Source of the DNA: JAJDNH01 sp964552395
GTDB taxonomy: Bacteria; Acidobacteriota; Thermoanaerobaculia; Thermoanaerobaculales; Sulfomarinibacteraceae
Assembly (NCBI GenBank): GCA_964552395.1
Contig: CAZKGM010000004.1
Location: forward strand, 62,001 to 126,000
Direction of reading: 5' to 3'
DNA: 64,000 nt
The stretch's first letter is position 1. Every line of letters begins with the position of its first letter. The translations under genes were made by a program, and so were the position numbers. Of this stretch, positions 42,802 to 50,361 are shown one piece after another. The notes under the pieces were generated by a model. It was given only the letters and a program-made list of their open reading frames with translations, had not been told where the DNA came from and did not search any database.

Positions 42802-43035
42802 ATGGCGGATCCCAGCGACAAGGTAGCAGACAACGTTTCCGGCAAGTTCTACGTGGACTCGAGCTGCATCGACTGCGATGTTTGTCGTACGACGGCTCCC
42901 GACAACTTCATGGCCAATGAGGACGAGGGGTACTCGTACGTGTTCAAGCAGCCCGAGAACGAGGACGAGGAGGCCCTGTGCCAGGAAGCGATGGAAGGCT
43001 GCCCGGTCGAGGCCATCGGCGACGACGGCGAATAG
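42802..43035 (+). CDS. Single-cluster [4Fe-4S] ferredoxin
   Basis: 77-aa acidic ferredoxin. The cluster ligands are CIDCDVC (Cys-x2-Cys-x2-Cys at about 22, 25 and 28) and the Cys-Pro of EGCPVEAI. Only one cluster motif is present, as in monocluster ferredoxins of Thermotoga or Desulfovibrio type. It carries electrons in the cytoplasm; the partner is not evident from the neighbours. AAAGGAG nine bases before the ATG fixes the start. It has its own promoter and terminator. Confidence 0.93.
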   Translation: MADPSDKVADNVSGKFYVDSSCIDCDVCRTTAPDNFMANEDEGYSYVFKQPENEDEEALCQEAMEGCPVEAIGDDGE

Positions 43036-43062
43036 GCCGACGATCGTCCCATTCAACAACTC

Positions 43063-43097
43063 ACAAAGACCGGCACCCGCCGGTCTTTGTTGTGTTC
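43063..43097 (+). terminator. Rho-independent terminator after ferredoxin
   Basis: Perfect 12-bp stem ACAAAGACCGGC / GCCGGTCTTTGT with loop ACCC, followed by TGTGTTC. The stem's own T-rich end serves as the T-run. Confidence 0.85.
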
Positions 43098-43131
43098 TGA
43101 CAGTGGTATCATTCGCCGCCAGGGAGGCCAG

Positions 43132-44097
43132 ATGCGAGTCCTTTCCGGCGTCCAGCCTTCAGGCACGCTGCACATTGGTAATTACTTCGGAGCGATCCGA
43201 CAGTTCGTCAAGCTGCAGCAGGATCACGAGTGCTTCTACTTCCTGGCGGACCTGCATGCGCTGACCACGGTCAACGACGGCGGCCAGCTTCGAGCTCTCA
43301 TCCGTGATCTGGCGACAGCGTTTCTGGCCCTCGGGCTCGATCCCCAGCGAAGCACGTTGTATCGCCAGTCCGATATTCCAGAGGTGCTCGAGCTGAGCTG
43401 GATGCTGTCCACGGTCACGTCGATGGGACTCCTCCAGCGGTGTCACTCCTACAAGGACAAGGTTGCCCAAGGCATGGTGCCGAACCACGGGCTGTTTGCA
43501 TACCCGGTGCTGATGGCGGCTGACATTCTGATCGTGCAATCGGACCTGGTACCCGTCGGCAAGGACCAGAAGCAACACCTCGAGGTGACGAGGGACATCG
43601 CCAGCTCGTTCCACGCGACGTATGGGATCGAGGTCTTCACACTTCCCGATCCGCTGATCATGGAGAACGTAGCGGTCGTACCGGGAGTTGATGGCCGCAA
43701 GATGAGTAAGTCGTACGGGAACACCATCGACATCTTTGGACCCGAGAACCAGGTGCGCAAGCGCATGATGTCCATCGTCACCGACTCGACCCCGGTCGAG
43801 TCACCGAAGCCGACCGCAGACAACGCCTTGTACGATCTACTGCAGGTGTTCGCGCCGGAGAACGATAGAGAGTGGGTGAGACGCGCATTCGCCGAGGGCG
43901 GGGTCGGTTACGGCGAAATGAAGAAGCGGCTCTTCGGCTACTTCCTCGAGACGTTCAACGACGCACGCCGGAGGTATGCCGAGCTCAAGCAAGATCCGGG
44001 TGAGGTCGAGCGCATCCTGCTCGCAGGAGCCGAACGTACGCGTGAGGTCGTGACGCCGCTCATGGAGCAGCTGCGACGGGTCACGGGTTTGAAGTAA
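43132..44097 (+). CDS. trpS: Tryptophanyl-tRNA synthetase
   Basis: 321-aa class I aminoacyl-tRNA synthetase. The HIGH motif is HIGNYFGAIR after SGVQPSGTL; the KMSKS motif is KMSKSYGNTID. Length typical of the bacterial short form. GGGAGG lies five bases before the ATG at 43132, and TATCAT at 43107-43112 is a likely -10. Its last 17 bases overlap the end of the convergent aroDE gene. Confidence 0.97.
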   Translation: MRVLSGVQPSGTLHIGNYFGAIRQFVKLQQDHECFYFLADLHALTTVNDGGQLRALIRDLATAFLALGLDPQRSTLYRQSDIPEVLELSWMLSTVTSMGLLQRCHSYKDKVAQGMVPNHGLFAYPVLMAADILIVQSDLVPVGKDQKQHLEVTRDIASSFHATYGIEVFTLPDPLIMENVAVVPGVDGRKMSKSYGNTIDIFGPENQVRKRMMSIVTDSTPVESPKPTADNALYDLLQVFAPENDREWVRRAFAEGGVGYGEMKKRLFGYFLETFNDARRRYAELKQDPGEVERILLAGAERTREVVTPLMEQLRRVTGLK

Positions 44098-45571
44098 GCG
44101 CCCTCCGCATGACCTCACGGGGTGCCACGCGTCCGGTCATGGCGGCAAACTGGGCGACTCCCTGGTGCAGAAGTACTTCGCGTCCATCGACGTAGGGCAC
44201 CCCCGCCTGCGCTGCGAGGACAGAGAGCCGGGGCGGGTTCTCCCCATAGACCATGTCGACCACGGTTGCGGCCCGGAGAAGCTCGTCTGCGGAGAAGGGC
44301 AGAGAATCGTCACCCCTCACCCCCAGCGGGGTCGCGTTGACCAGGATAGTCCCCTCCTTGGCTGCCTCGGAGGGGGCGAGCCAACCGACGCCGAGAGCCC
44401 TTGCCGTCGAGCGAGTGCGGTCCGCGTCGCGACCGCGAAGGGCCACGAGCGCGCCTGCGAGGTGAAGGCCGACCGCCGCTCCCCGGGCGGCGCCACCTGT
44501 CCCCTGGATGAGGACAACCTTACCCTCCGCTTCAAGACCGGCGGCGCGCAGGGCGCCGACGACACCGTCGGCGTCGGTATTCTCGGCCAGGATCTGGTTT
44601 CGCCGCAGCAGCAGCGTGTTGGCCGCCCACGCCGTCCGCACACGGGGAGCACACAGGTTTGCGGCCGCGGCGGCCTGCCCCTTGTACGGTGCGGTTACGG
44701 CCCAGCCGTGGACGGAGAGCCCAACCTCGTCGAGGAACGTCTCCCCGAATGGCCGGAAGACGAGCTCCAGCTCATTCGGATCGGGGACGGAAATGGGGAG
44801 GAACGCGAACGGCAGCTCGAAGTGGGCGTAGACAGCGCCATGGAGGCTGGGGCTCAGGCTGCCGCCGACATCGGCCCCGATGACGCCGAAAAGTCGCTGC
44901 GGAGCGCCTCTGAGGTGTCCGATGACACTGTCGAGCTGGCGCAGAGTCACCTGGCCGGGCGCGGCCGCTGCGGCGCCTGACCAGGCGACATAGGTCAGCG
45001 GCGGGCCGAGCAGCGGTGACAGGTAGCGACTGGCCAGACCCACGGGACCCATGGCGAAAGTCAGGAGCCTCCTCTTCTCCGGCCTGTGGTGGTTGAAGGT
45101 GCGGTGCAAGGACAGCACTGAGGCAAGGTCGCGCAGCGAGCGAGCGGTCGGTACGACCTTGATCCAACGAGCGGGTGCAGACATCAGCCGCGCGGCGATG
45201 TCTTCGATAGCGGCCGGTGTCGAGATCGGATCATGCCATGACAGGACCACCCGTTCTGGTTCCAGACCCAGGGTACGCAGCGCTCCAAGGTCCCGGTTGG
45301 CCTCGAGGTCGAGGAGTACCGCGCCGGCGTCTCGTGCACGCTGCAGGACTTCCAGCCGCAGTGACGGATCGTCCGGACCCCTGCCCCCTTCCGCTGTCGA
45401 CCGCAGCGTCGCCAGCACCGGGAGCGGCGAGCCGGCTACGGCGGCGGCAACATCCAGTCCGGTGAGGAGATCAAGGCGAAGCTCGACCATCGAGGTGCCC
45501 AGTGGCGGTTCGGAGAGAGCCGCCGCTGGATCGGACCCTACTGCTGGCGTCAGAGATGCAATCGCATCCAT
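44081..45571 (-). CDS. aroDE: Fused 3-dehydroquinate dehydratase (type I) / shikimate dehydrogenase
   Basis: 496-aa bifunctional shikimate-pathway protein doing steps 3 and 4. Residues about 1-220 are type I DHQ dehydratase: VELRLDLL, VLATLRSTAEGG, the His of LSWHD and the Schiff-base Lys of WIKVVPTARS. Residues 225-496 are shikimate dehydrogenase: GADVGGSLSPSLHGAVYAH, VTAPYKGQA with Lys, ENTDADGV with Asp and the Rossmann QGTGGAARGA. The fusion also occurs in plants, Chlamydiae and some other bacteria. ATG 45571 lies six bases after TATCCT without Shine-Dalgarno, so it is likely leaderless. Confidence 0.92.
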   Translation of the reverse strand: MDAIASLTPAVGSDPAAALSEPPLGTSMVELRLDLLTGLDVAAAVAGSPLPVLATLRSTAEGGRGPDDPSLRLEVLQRARDAGAVLLDLEANRDLGALRTLGLEPERVVLSWHDPISTPAAIEDIAARLMSAPARWIKVVPTARSLRDLASVLSLHRTFNHHRPEKRRLLTFAMGPVGLASRYLSPLLGPPLTYVAWSGAAAAAPGQVTLRQLDSVIGHLRGAPQRLFGVIGADVGGSLSPSLHGAVYAHFELPFAFLPISVPDPNELELVFRPFGETFLDEVGLSVHGWAVTAPYKGQAAAAANLCAPRVRTAWAANTLLLRRNQILAENTDADGVVGALRAAGLEAEGKVVLIQGTGGAARGAAVGLHLAGALVALRGRDADRTRSTARALGVGWLAPSEAAKEGTILVNATPLGVRGDDSLPFSADELLRAATVVDMVYGENPPRLSVLAAQAGVPYVDGREVLLHQGVAQFAAMTGRVAPREVMRRALTSNP

Positions 45572-45577
45572 GGGCGC

Positions 45578-45604
45578 AGGATAGCAGCCGCGATTCGAGC
45601 GCAA
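45578..45604 (-). promoter_or_regulatory. Promoter of aroDE (leaderless)
   Basis: TTGCGC, 15-base spacer, TGC-TATCCT, then GCGCCC and the ATG. Confidence 0.6.
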
Positions 45605-45630
45605 AGAAAAGAGTGGCTCCCGAAGGAGCC
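45603..45630 (-). terminator. Rho-independent terminator of the glycosyltransferase gene
   Basis: On the minus strand stem GGCTCC / GGAGCC closed by a TTCG tetraloop, then ACTCTTTTCTTT. It lies between the glycosyltransferase stop and the aroDE promoter. Confidence 0.8.
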
Positions 45631-45747
45631 GAAGGAAGGAGGAGGTTGGTGGATGAAGGAAGAGTGCGAGGCCTTCATGCTAACCACCGTCATTGGTGTA
45701 TACGTGCGGTGGCCTCCAAGCGTTCATACGTCGGAGACGGAGAAAGG

Positions 45748-47334
45748 TTACAGACCGTCGCGAGCCGACGCGATGACCAGCACTGCAGAGTGGCGGTATG
45801 GAACTCGGGCGAGCTCTCGGTACCCGAGGTGGCGCCGTAGGCGTAATCGGCGGGCTTCCCGGAGGTCGATTGCAACCCTGCGTCCGGCGCCGAGAGCCTG
45901 CTCGAGCTCATCGGCCGATTCCAGGACCTGGAACTGCCGGCCCGTGAAGAGGACGAATCCGGGTTGGAGCTTCCCGTAGGCGAGCCCGGGAGCAGCCGTT
46001 GGGTGGCCGCTGCCGGCGTAGGCGGCAGCGAACGGCCGCAGCGACAACAGACGGTTGAACGGTCCGACAATCGGTTGTAGGCCGATGGCAACGAACAGCG
46101 GAACGGCAAGCACCAGCATCGTCATGGCCGGCGCCATCCGGTGTTTCAGAAGGAAGAACATGGCCGCCAACGATGGGAGAAGCAGACTGCCGGCGGCCAG
46201 CAATGTTCCACGGGTGCCGAGCTCCATCTCCGGCCGTGGCGCCAGGGCGATAGCGATCCCCACGCCGAGCAGCAGAGGCAGAGCTGCACCGCACGCAACG
46301 GCCAAGCGCTGAGGGACGCTTTCCGGGCTGTTGTTGAGCCACCAGGCTGCGACCAGACATGCAGCGGGGAACAGCGGCAAAGGGTAGAGGAACGTCTTTC
46401 CCGACAGGAGAGACAGAAACAGGATCCCGGCCAGCGGGAAGGCTGCCAGAACCCGGGTCTGGGCCGGCTGGGCGCGGCGTTGCGCGAGGATCCTCAGGGT
46501 TCCCAGCAGGATCAGCGGTGACCACGGCATGAGCGTCAGCGGTACTGTGGCGAGGTGGTACCACCAGGGCTCGCGGTGGGCGAAGGAGGCGACCACTCTG
46601 CCGGCACTCTGATGGACCACGATGGTGTCGAGCCAGCTGCGGCCGCCAATCAGGGCGGCCGGTACGAGCCACACCGAGATGATGAGAATCGCTAGTAAAG
46701 GTCCCCAGCCGACCACGGCCCGCCGTAGGATCGAGCGGCTGCCGCGGCCCGCGACGATGAGTGCGCCCGCCAGCAGAGCGAGCACCAGCGGCCCCTTTGT
46801 GAGAACGGCAAGGGCGATCCAAAGCCACAGGAGGAGGTGGGAGCGGTTGCTGCCGTCGGCCGAAGGGTTGGCGAGGCGGATCAGGCGTTCCAACGCCAAC
46901 GTGCACCAGACGGCGAACAACATGTCCATCCGACAGCCGCCTGAAAGCAGTGCTGGCATGAGCGCGCTCATCGTGAGCAGCGGTCCCCAGCGCGCCGCAC
47001 GCGGGTCGAGCCCGGCAGCGCTCCCGAGCCGGGCCGTAGCGAGGCCCAGCGCCAGCCAGCACAGGAGGGACAGGATGGTACCGGGAAGCGCACGGTCGGT
47101 GCCGAATATGGCGGCGAGCGGTGCCAGGAGCCAGAAGAAGAGAGGCGGCTTGTCGGTGTAGGCCTCACCGTTGAAGCGAAGGAAGAACGGGTTCCCGGAC
47201 GCCAGGAGCTCGTGGGTCACTTCCAGGTACCGCGTCTCGTCTGGATCCCATGGGTCGCGGTGTACAGCCGACCACAGGCATCCGCAGGTGACGAGGACGA
47301 TGACAGCAGCGGCCAAGCCGCGGGGAACCCGCAT
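45748..47334 (-). CDS. ArnT/PMT-like membrane glycosyltransferase (GT-C)
   Basis: 528-aa inner-membrane protein with about 11-12 helices, of the family that moves sugars from polyprenyl phosphate to lipid A, proteins or other acceptors. The catalytic Asp-Glu lie in the first periplasmic loop, DPWDPDETRYLEVTHELL, and NPFFLRFNGEAYTDKPPLFFW matches the ArnT loop. The soluble C-terminal part (about 440-528) is short. ATG 47334 is chosen over ATG 47367 because TACAAT lies six bases before it, the same spacing as other leaderless genes here. Acceptor unknown. Confidence 0.85.
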   Translation of the reverse strand: MRVPRGLAAAVIVLVTCGCLWSAVHRDPWDPDETRYLEVTHELLASGNPFFLRFNGEAYTDKPPLFFWLLAPLAAIFGTDRALPGTILSLLCWLALGLATARLGSAAGLDPRAARWGPLLTMSALMPALLSGGCRMDMLFAVWCTLALERLIRLANPSADGSNRSHLLLWLWIALAVLTKGPLVLALLAGALIVAGRGSRSILRRAVVGWGPLLAILIISVWLVPAALIGGRSWLDTIVVHQSAGRVVASFAHREPWWYHLATVPLTLMPWSPLILLGTLRILAQRRAQPAQTRVLAAFPLAGILFLSLLSGKTFLYPLPLFPAACLVAAWWLNNSPESVPQRLAVACGAALPLLLGVGIAIALAPRPEMELGTRGTLLAAGSLLLPSLAAMFFLLKHRMAPAMTMLVLAVPLFVAIGLQPIVGPFNRLLSLRPFAAAYAGSGHPTAAPGLAYGKLQPGFVLFTGRQFQVLESADELEQALGAGRRVAIDLREARRLRLRRHLGYRELARVPYRHSAVLVIASARDGL

Positions 47335-47340
47335 GGGCCG

Positions 47341-47346
47341 ATTGTA
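47341..47346 (-). promoter_or_regulatory. -10 element of the glycosyltransferase gene (leaderless)
   Basis: TACAAT on the minus strand, followed by CGGCCC and the ATG at 47334. Confidence 0.55.
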
Positions 47347-47553
47347 CCGGGTGTCAGCGTCATTCATCTTCGATCCGCCGCGGCCGGCGGTAGGCCAGCC
47401 GTCGCCGGGGGCTCGACCTCTCGCATTCGTCGACCTCTCATGGGGACCGCTGCCGCAACCCACCGGTCGGGAGCCACTGCCGACAGAGGTCTCGGCGATC
47501 GGACTCCAGTCTCTGGGGAGTCGCCCTGGCTTGGCGCGTCGGTGGCGGCGTGG

Positions 47554-47559
47554 TAGGGT
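47554..47559 (+). promoter_or_regulatory. Possible -10 of lptE
   Basis: TAGGGT, five bases before ATG 47565 and eight before ATG 47568, with no Shine-Dalgarno at standard spacing except the AGGG itself. Either reading is possible. Confidence 0.3.
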
Positions 47560-47564
47560 GCGCC

Positions 47565-48122
47565 ATGATGGATCAGTCAGCTCGCCACCGGCGCTTCGCC
47601 CCGCTCGCCGGAGGGATCCTTGCGACGCTATTCGCAGCGCTCGTCGTCGGCTGCGGGTACCACCTGGTCGGCACCTCGAGCTTCCTCCCCGCCGAGTACC
47701 GAACCCTCTACGTGGCGACCCTGGAGAACCAGACCGACCGTGCCGACATGGACCAGAGGGTGACCGAGGCGCTGACCCGAGAGTGGGTCCGGCGGCGACG
47801 GTTCCAGCTCGTTGACGACGCCAAGCGAGCCGATCTCGTCCTCAAGGGAGTGATCCGTAGCGTGTCCGTGGCGCCGGTTCGTTTCGACGAGCAGGGACGT
47901 GCCACCGAGTACCAGATGACGCTCACCGTAGGGGTCCAGCTGCTCACGGGCGGGGACGAAAAGCCGAAGGTGCTGTGGCAGGACAAGAGCTTCTCCCGGC
48001 GTACGTCGTACGATGTGGATGTCTCTGCGGCTGACTACTTCGACCGGCAGATCGAGGCCATGGACCAGGTCTCAGAAGACCTCGCGCGTGCCCTCGTCAG
48101 TGCGGTCCTGGAAGGTTTCTAG
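47565..48122 (+). CDS. lptE: LptE-like LPS-assembly lipoprotein
   Basis: 185-aa predicted outer-membrane lipoprotein. Signal peptide with lipobox LVVGC (Cys near residue 30), then CGYHLVGTSSFLP, which matches the start of LptE (CGY-L). LptE plugs and helps assemble the LptD barrel that inserts LPS. The central YRTLYVATLENQTDRADMDQRVTEAL pattern is typical of the family. Two adjacent ATGs, 47565 and 47568, are both possible. The KdsC-like gene begins 12 bases after its stop, linking LPS core synthesis and export. Confidence 0.85.
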   Translation: MMDQSARHRRFAPLAGGILATLFAALVVGCGYHLVGTSSFLPAEYRTLYVATLENQTDRADMDQRVTEALTREWVRRRRFQLVDDAKRADLVLKGVIRSVSVAPVRFDEQGRATEYQMTLTVGVQLLTGGDEKPKVLWQDKSFSRRTSYDVDVSAADYFDRQIEAMDQVSEDLARALVSAVLEGF

Positions 48123-48134
48123 GAGCGTGTGTCC

Positions 48135-48710
48135 ATGACCAGCCACCTGCCCGCCATGCTACGCCGCCAGGTCGAGCCGATCCGGCTCTTCGTGACCGAT
48201 GTGGACGGCGTTCTCACCGACGGGACACTGCTGTACACCGAGTCCGGAGAGAGCTGCAAGCGGTTCTGCGTCCGTGACGGCTTGGGCCTACACCTGCTCC
48301 GCCGGGCTGGCCTCGCAGTGGGCATCATATCGGGCCGGCGGAGCGATGCGGTTGCGAGCCGATGCAGGGAGCTGGGCATCAGAGACGAGATGGTCATCCA
48401 GGGTTCGCGTGACAAGGCCGGTGATTTGGAGCTCCTTGAGCAGCTCGTGGGTGTGGGGGACGACGGTGTGGCGGCGATGGGAGACGATCTGCCGGACCTG
48501 CCGCTCCTGCAGCGAGTCGGTTTTGCGGCGTGCCCGGCGGACGCCGTTCCCGAGGTCGCTGCGGCCTGCCACCTGATCTGTGGCGCGAACGGCGGCGCCG
48601 GAGCCGTTCGCGAAGTTGCGGAGCTGATCTTGAAGGCGCAGGGACGATGGCAGGAGCTGGTGGCACCGTGGCACGCCGGGCACGGAGACGGCGGCAGCAC
48701 TGACGAGTGA
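48135..48710 (+). CDS. kdsC: 3-deoxy-D-manno-octulosonate 8-phosphate phosphatase (KdsC-like)
   Basis: 191-aa HAD phosphatase without cap, of the KdsC/NeuA-C type that dephosphorylates Kdo-8-phosphate. Motif I is VTDVDGVLTDG with the nucleophile Asp; GIISGRRSDAVASRCRELGI is motif II; MGDDLPDLPLLQRVG is motif IV. TAGGAG, overlapping the lptE stop, is its ribosome binding site; the ATG at 48135 is better spaced than GTG 48129. Co-transcription with lptE supports an LPS role. Confidence 0.88.
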   Translation: MTSHLPAMLRRQVEPIRLFVTDVDGVLTDGTLLYTESGESCKRFCVRDGLGLHLLRRAGLAVGIISGRRSDAVASRCRELGIRDEMVIQGSRDKAGDLELLEQLVGVGDDGVAAMGDDLPDLPLLQRVGFAACPADAVPEVAAACHLICGANGGAGAVREVAELILKAQGRWQELVAPWHAGHGDGGSTDE

Positions 48711-48717
48711 GTTGAGG

Positions 48718-50310
48718 TTACTCGCCGCGTGACTCGGAAGGGGCAACGCAGCCCGACGGCCGCTGCTCGGCGAGGTTGAGCTTCCACACCGGGACGCCGC
48801 AGAAGCGGTCACCCTCAGGGCAGTAAGGGGTTCGTCCAGCGGCCTTGCGGACGGAGCACGGCGGCAGCAGGAAGCCGCCAAGCAGGGGGTCGATTTCGGC
48901 GATTTGGGATGCCTGCTCCCAGGCGGCCCGCCGGATCTCGTCTTGGGCGTTCCAGCACAGTCTCATCCGCATCTTGTGATGGAGATGGAGGAGATCGGCT
49001 GTTTCGATGAGGCGGACGGCTACGGCGTTGGGGTAGAGGTACAGGGCGAGCGCCGGGTCCGGTCCGTGGCGGCGCAGCCACGATGCGGCTTCCCAGGTGC
49101 GGCACATCTCGCTTTCGAACCGCCGTCGGAGCTCGTCGTCACGGAGGATCAGGGTCGGCGTGATGAAGTCGGGCTCGTCGTCGACGATCGCCGACAGGAT
49201 GGGCCGGGCGCCGGGCATCATCCGGTGGCGCTGGTTCTGGCTGTCGGCGGTGTGGGAAACCTTGGTGGCGAACGTGAACGTGGCCTGGTGAAGAGCACGG
49301 CTGAGGGGGTCGAGCGTTCCGAGATTGAGCGTCTCGGCCAGCAGAGGGTTGAGCTGCGGGTCGAGGACGAGGCAGAGCGCCTCCTCGTCGGACAGGGATG
49401 AGGAGGGGCGGCCGACGACCGCACGCACCGCGGCGGCCACGCGGCCACGCGCCCGGCGGGCTCCGTCAAGGAGCCGCGACGACAGCGGGCCGAGGCTCTG
49501 GTCGAACTCGCGCCGATAGGCGGCCGCCGCGCCCGGATCTCCGTTGTTTTCGGCCAGCCACGATGCCACCGGAAGAGAGGGAAGAGGTTGCTCGAGGACG
49601 GCGGCGAAATCGGGATCGACCGCGAGCAAGGCCTCGACCAGAGCATTTGCCAGACGGCTCAGCTCGTCGGGGACATCCGGATGGGCGCAGGCTCGTCGGT
49701 AGCGCAGCAGGGTCAGCGCGGAGACTGTGTGGTGGAGATGGGCGGTGGTCGCCAGCGGCAGGACGTAGCGGGCCACTTCCTGCGCCCGTCGGCGCTTCCT
49801 CGTTGCCAGGCGCTTGGCGTGGGCGGGGCGTTTCAGGGTGGGGAAGGAGCGCAGGATCTCCGCCTCGACTGCCGGCTCCAGGAGGGTTGTGAGCTTGCGG
49901 TAGGCGGCGTGTGAGGCATCGACTGCCGCAGAGAAGCGGTCCCTGGCCTCGCCCGCGAGGGCCGGTGGGACATAGACGGAATCGCGATCCACGGTCACGT
50001 AGCGCTGCGACACCTGCTCGGAGTTGTAGAACTGGTGCGAGTGCAGGAAGCTCCAGAGGGTGAGACGGCTCACCCCCTCGATGATGAACTGAAAGTGGGC
50101 GTGCTGGTACGTCGTATGGTGACCGGCCTCGAAGATCGAACGTGCGATTCGCTCCCGCGCTTCCCTGGTTCGCCGTTGCCTCTCCGGATCCTCGAGGTGC
50201 TCGCCGGCAGCCATCTCCGCAGTCACGGCTTGCTTGGAGTAGCAGCTGCGCGCCGCCGCCACCACATTGTCGAACGGTCGCAGGTGCGCGTTGACGAGGC
50301 GGACTCTCAT
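48718..50310 (-). CDS. thyX: Tandem-duplicated FAD-dependent thymidylate synthase-like protein (ThyX)
   Basis: 530-aa protein built from two ThyX-type halves, against about 220-250 aa for one ThyX. The N-half keeps the fold pattern (FEAGHHTTYQHAHFQFIIEG, then SEQVSQRYV), but the RHR signature is replaced by HSH at residues 90-92. The C-half keeps SQNQRHR at 357-363 but lacks the following Ser of RHR-x7-S. The C-terminal end carries several Cys (CSVRKAAGRTPYC...CGVPVW), perhaps a zinc site. Either it makes dTMP across half-sites or it has a related activity. No Shine-Dalgarno; TGCTACCC lies 11 bases before the ATG. Confidence 0.82.
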   Translation of the reverse strand: MRVRLVNAHLRPFDNVVAAARSCYSKQAVTAEMAAGEHLEDPERQRRTREARERIARSIFEAGHHTTYQHAHFQFIIEGVSRLTLWSFLHSHQFYNSEQVSQRYVTVDRDSVYVPPALAGEARDRFSAAVDASHAAYRKLTTLLEPAVEAEILRSFPTLKRPAHAKRLATRKRRRAQEVARYVLPLATTAHLHHTVSALTLLRYRRACAHPDVPDELSRLANALVEALLAVDPDFAAVLEQPLPSLPVASWLAENNGDPGAAAAYRREFDQSLGPLSSRLLDGARRARGRVAAAVRAVVGRPSSSLSDEEALCLVLDPQLNPLLAETLNLGTLDPLSRALHQATFTFATKVSHTADSQNQRHRMMPGARPILSAIVDDEPDFITPTLILRDDELRRRFESEMCRTWEAASWLRRHGPDPALALYLYPNAVAVRLIETADLLHLHHKMRMRLCWNAQDEIRRAAWEQASQIAEIDPLLGGFLLPPCSVRKAAGRTPYCPEGDRFCGVPVWKLNLAEQRPSGCVAPSESRGE

Positions 50311-50361
50311 GGGCTCACGGGTAGCAACAGCTTCTGACGAGCTCTCATTTCGTGGCCGACG

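Noticed and set aside
47335..47367. ATG 47367 as the glycosyltransferase start
   Set aside because: It would place the TACAAT -10 inside the coding region; the downstream ATG at six-base spacing agrees with the other leaderless genes.
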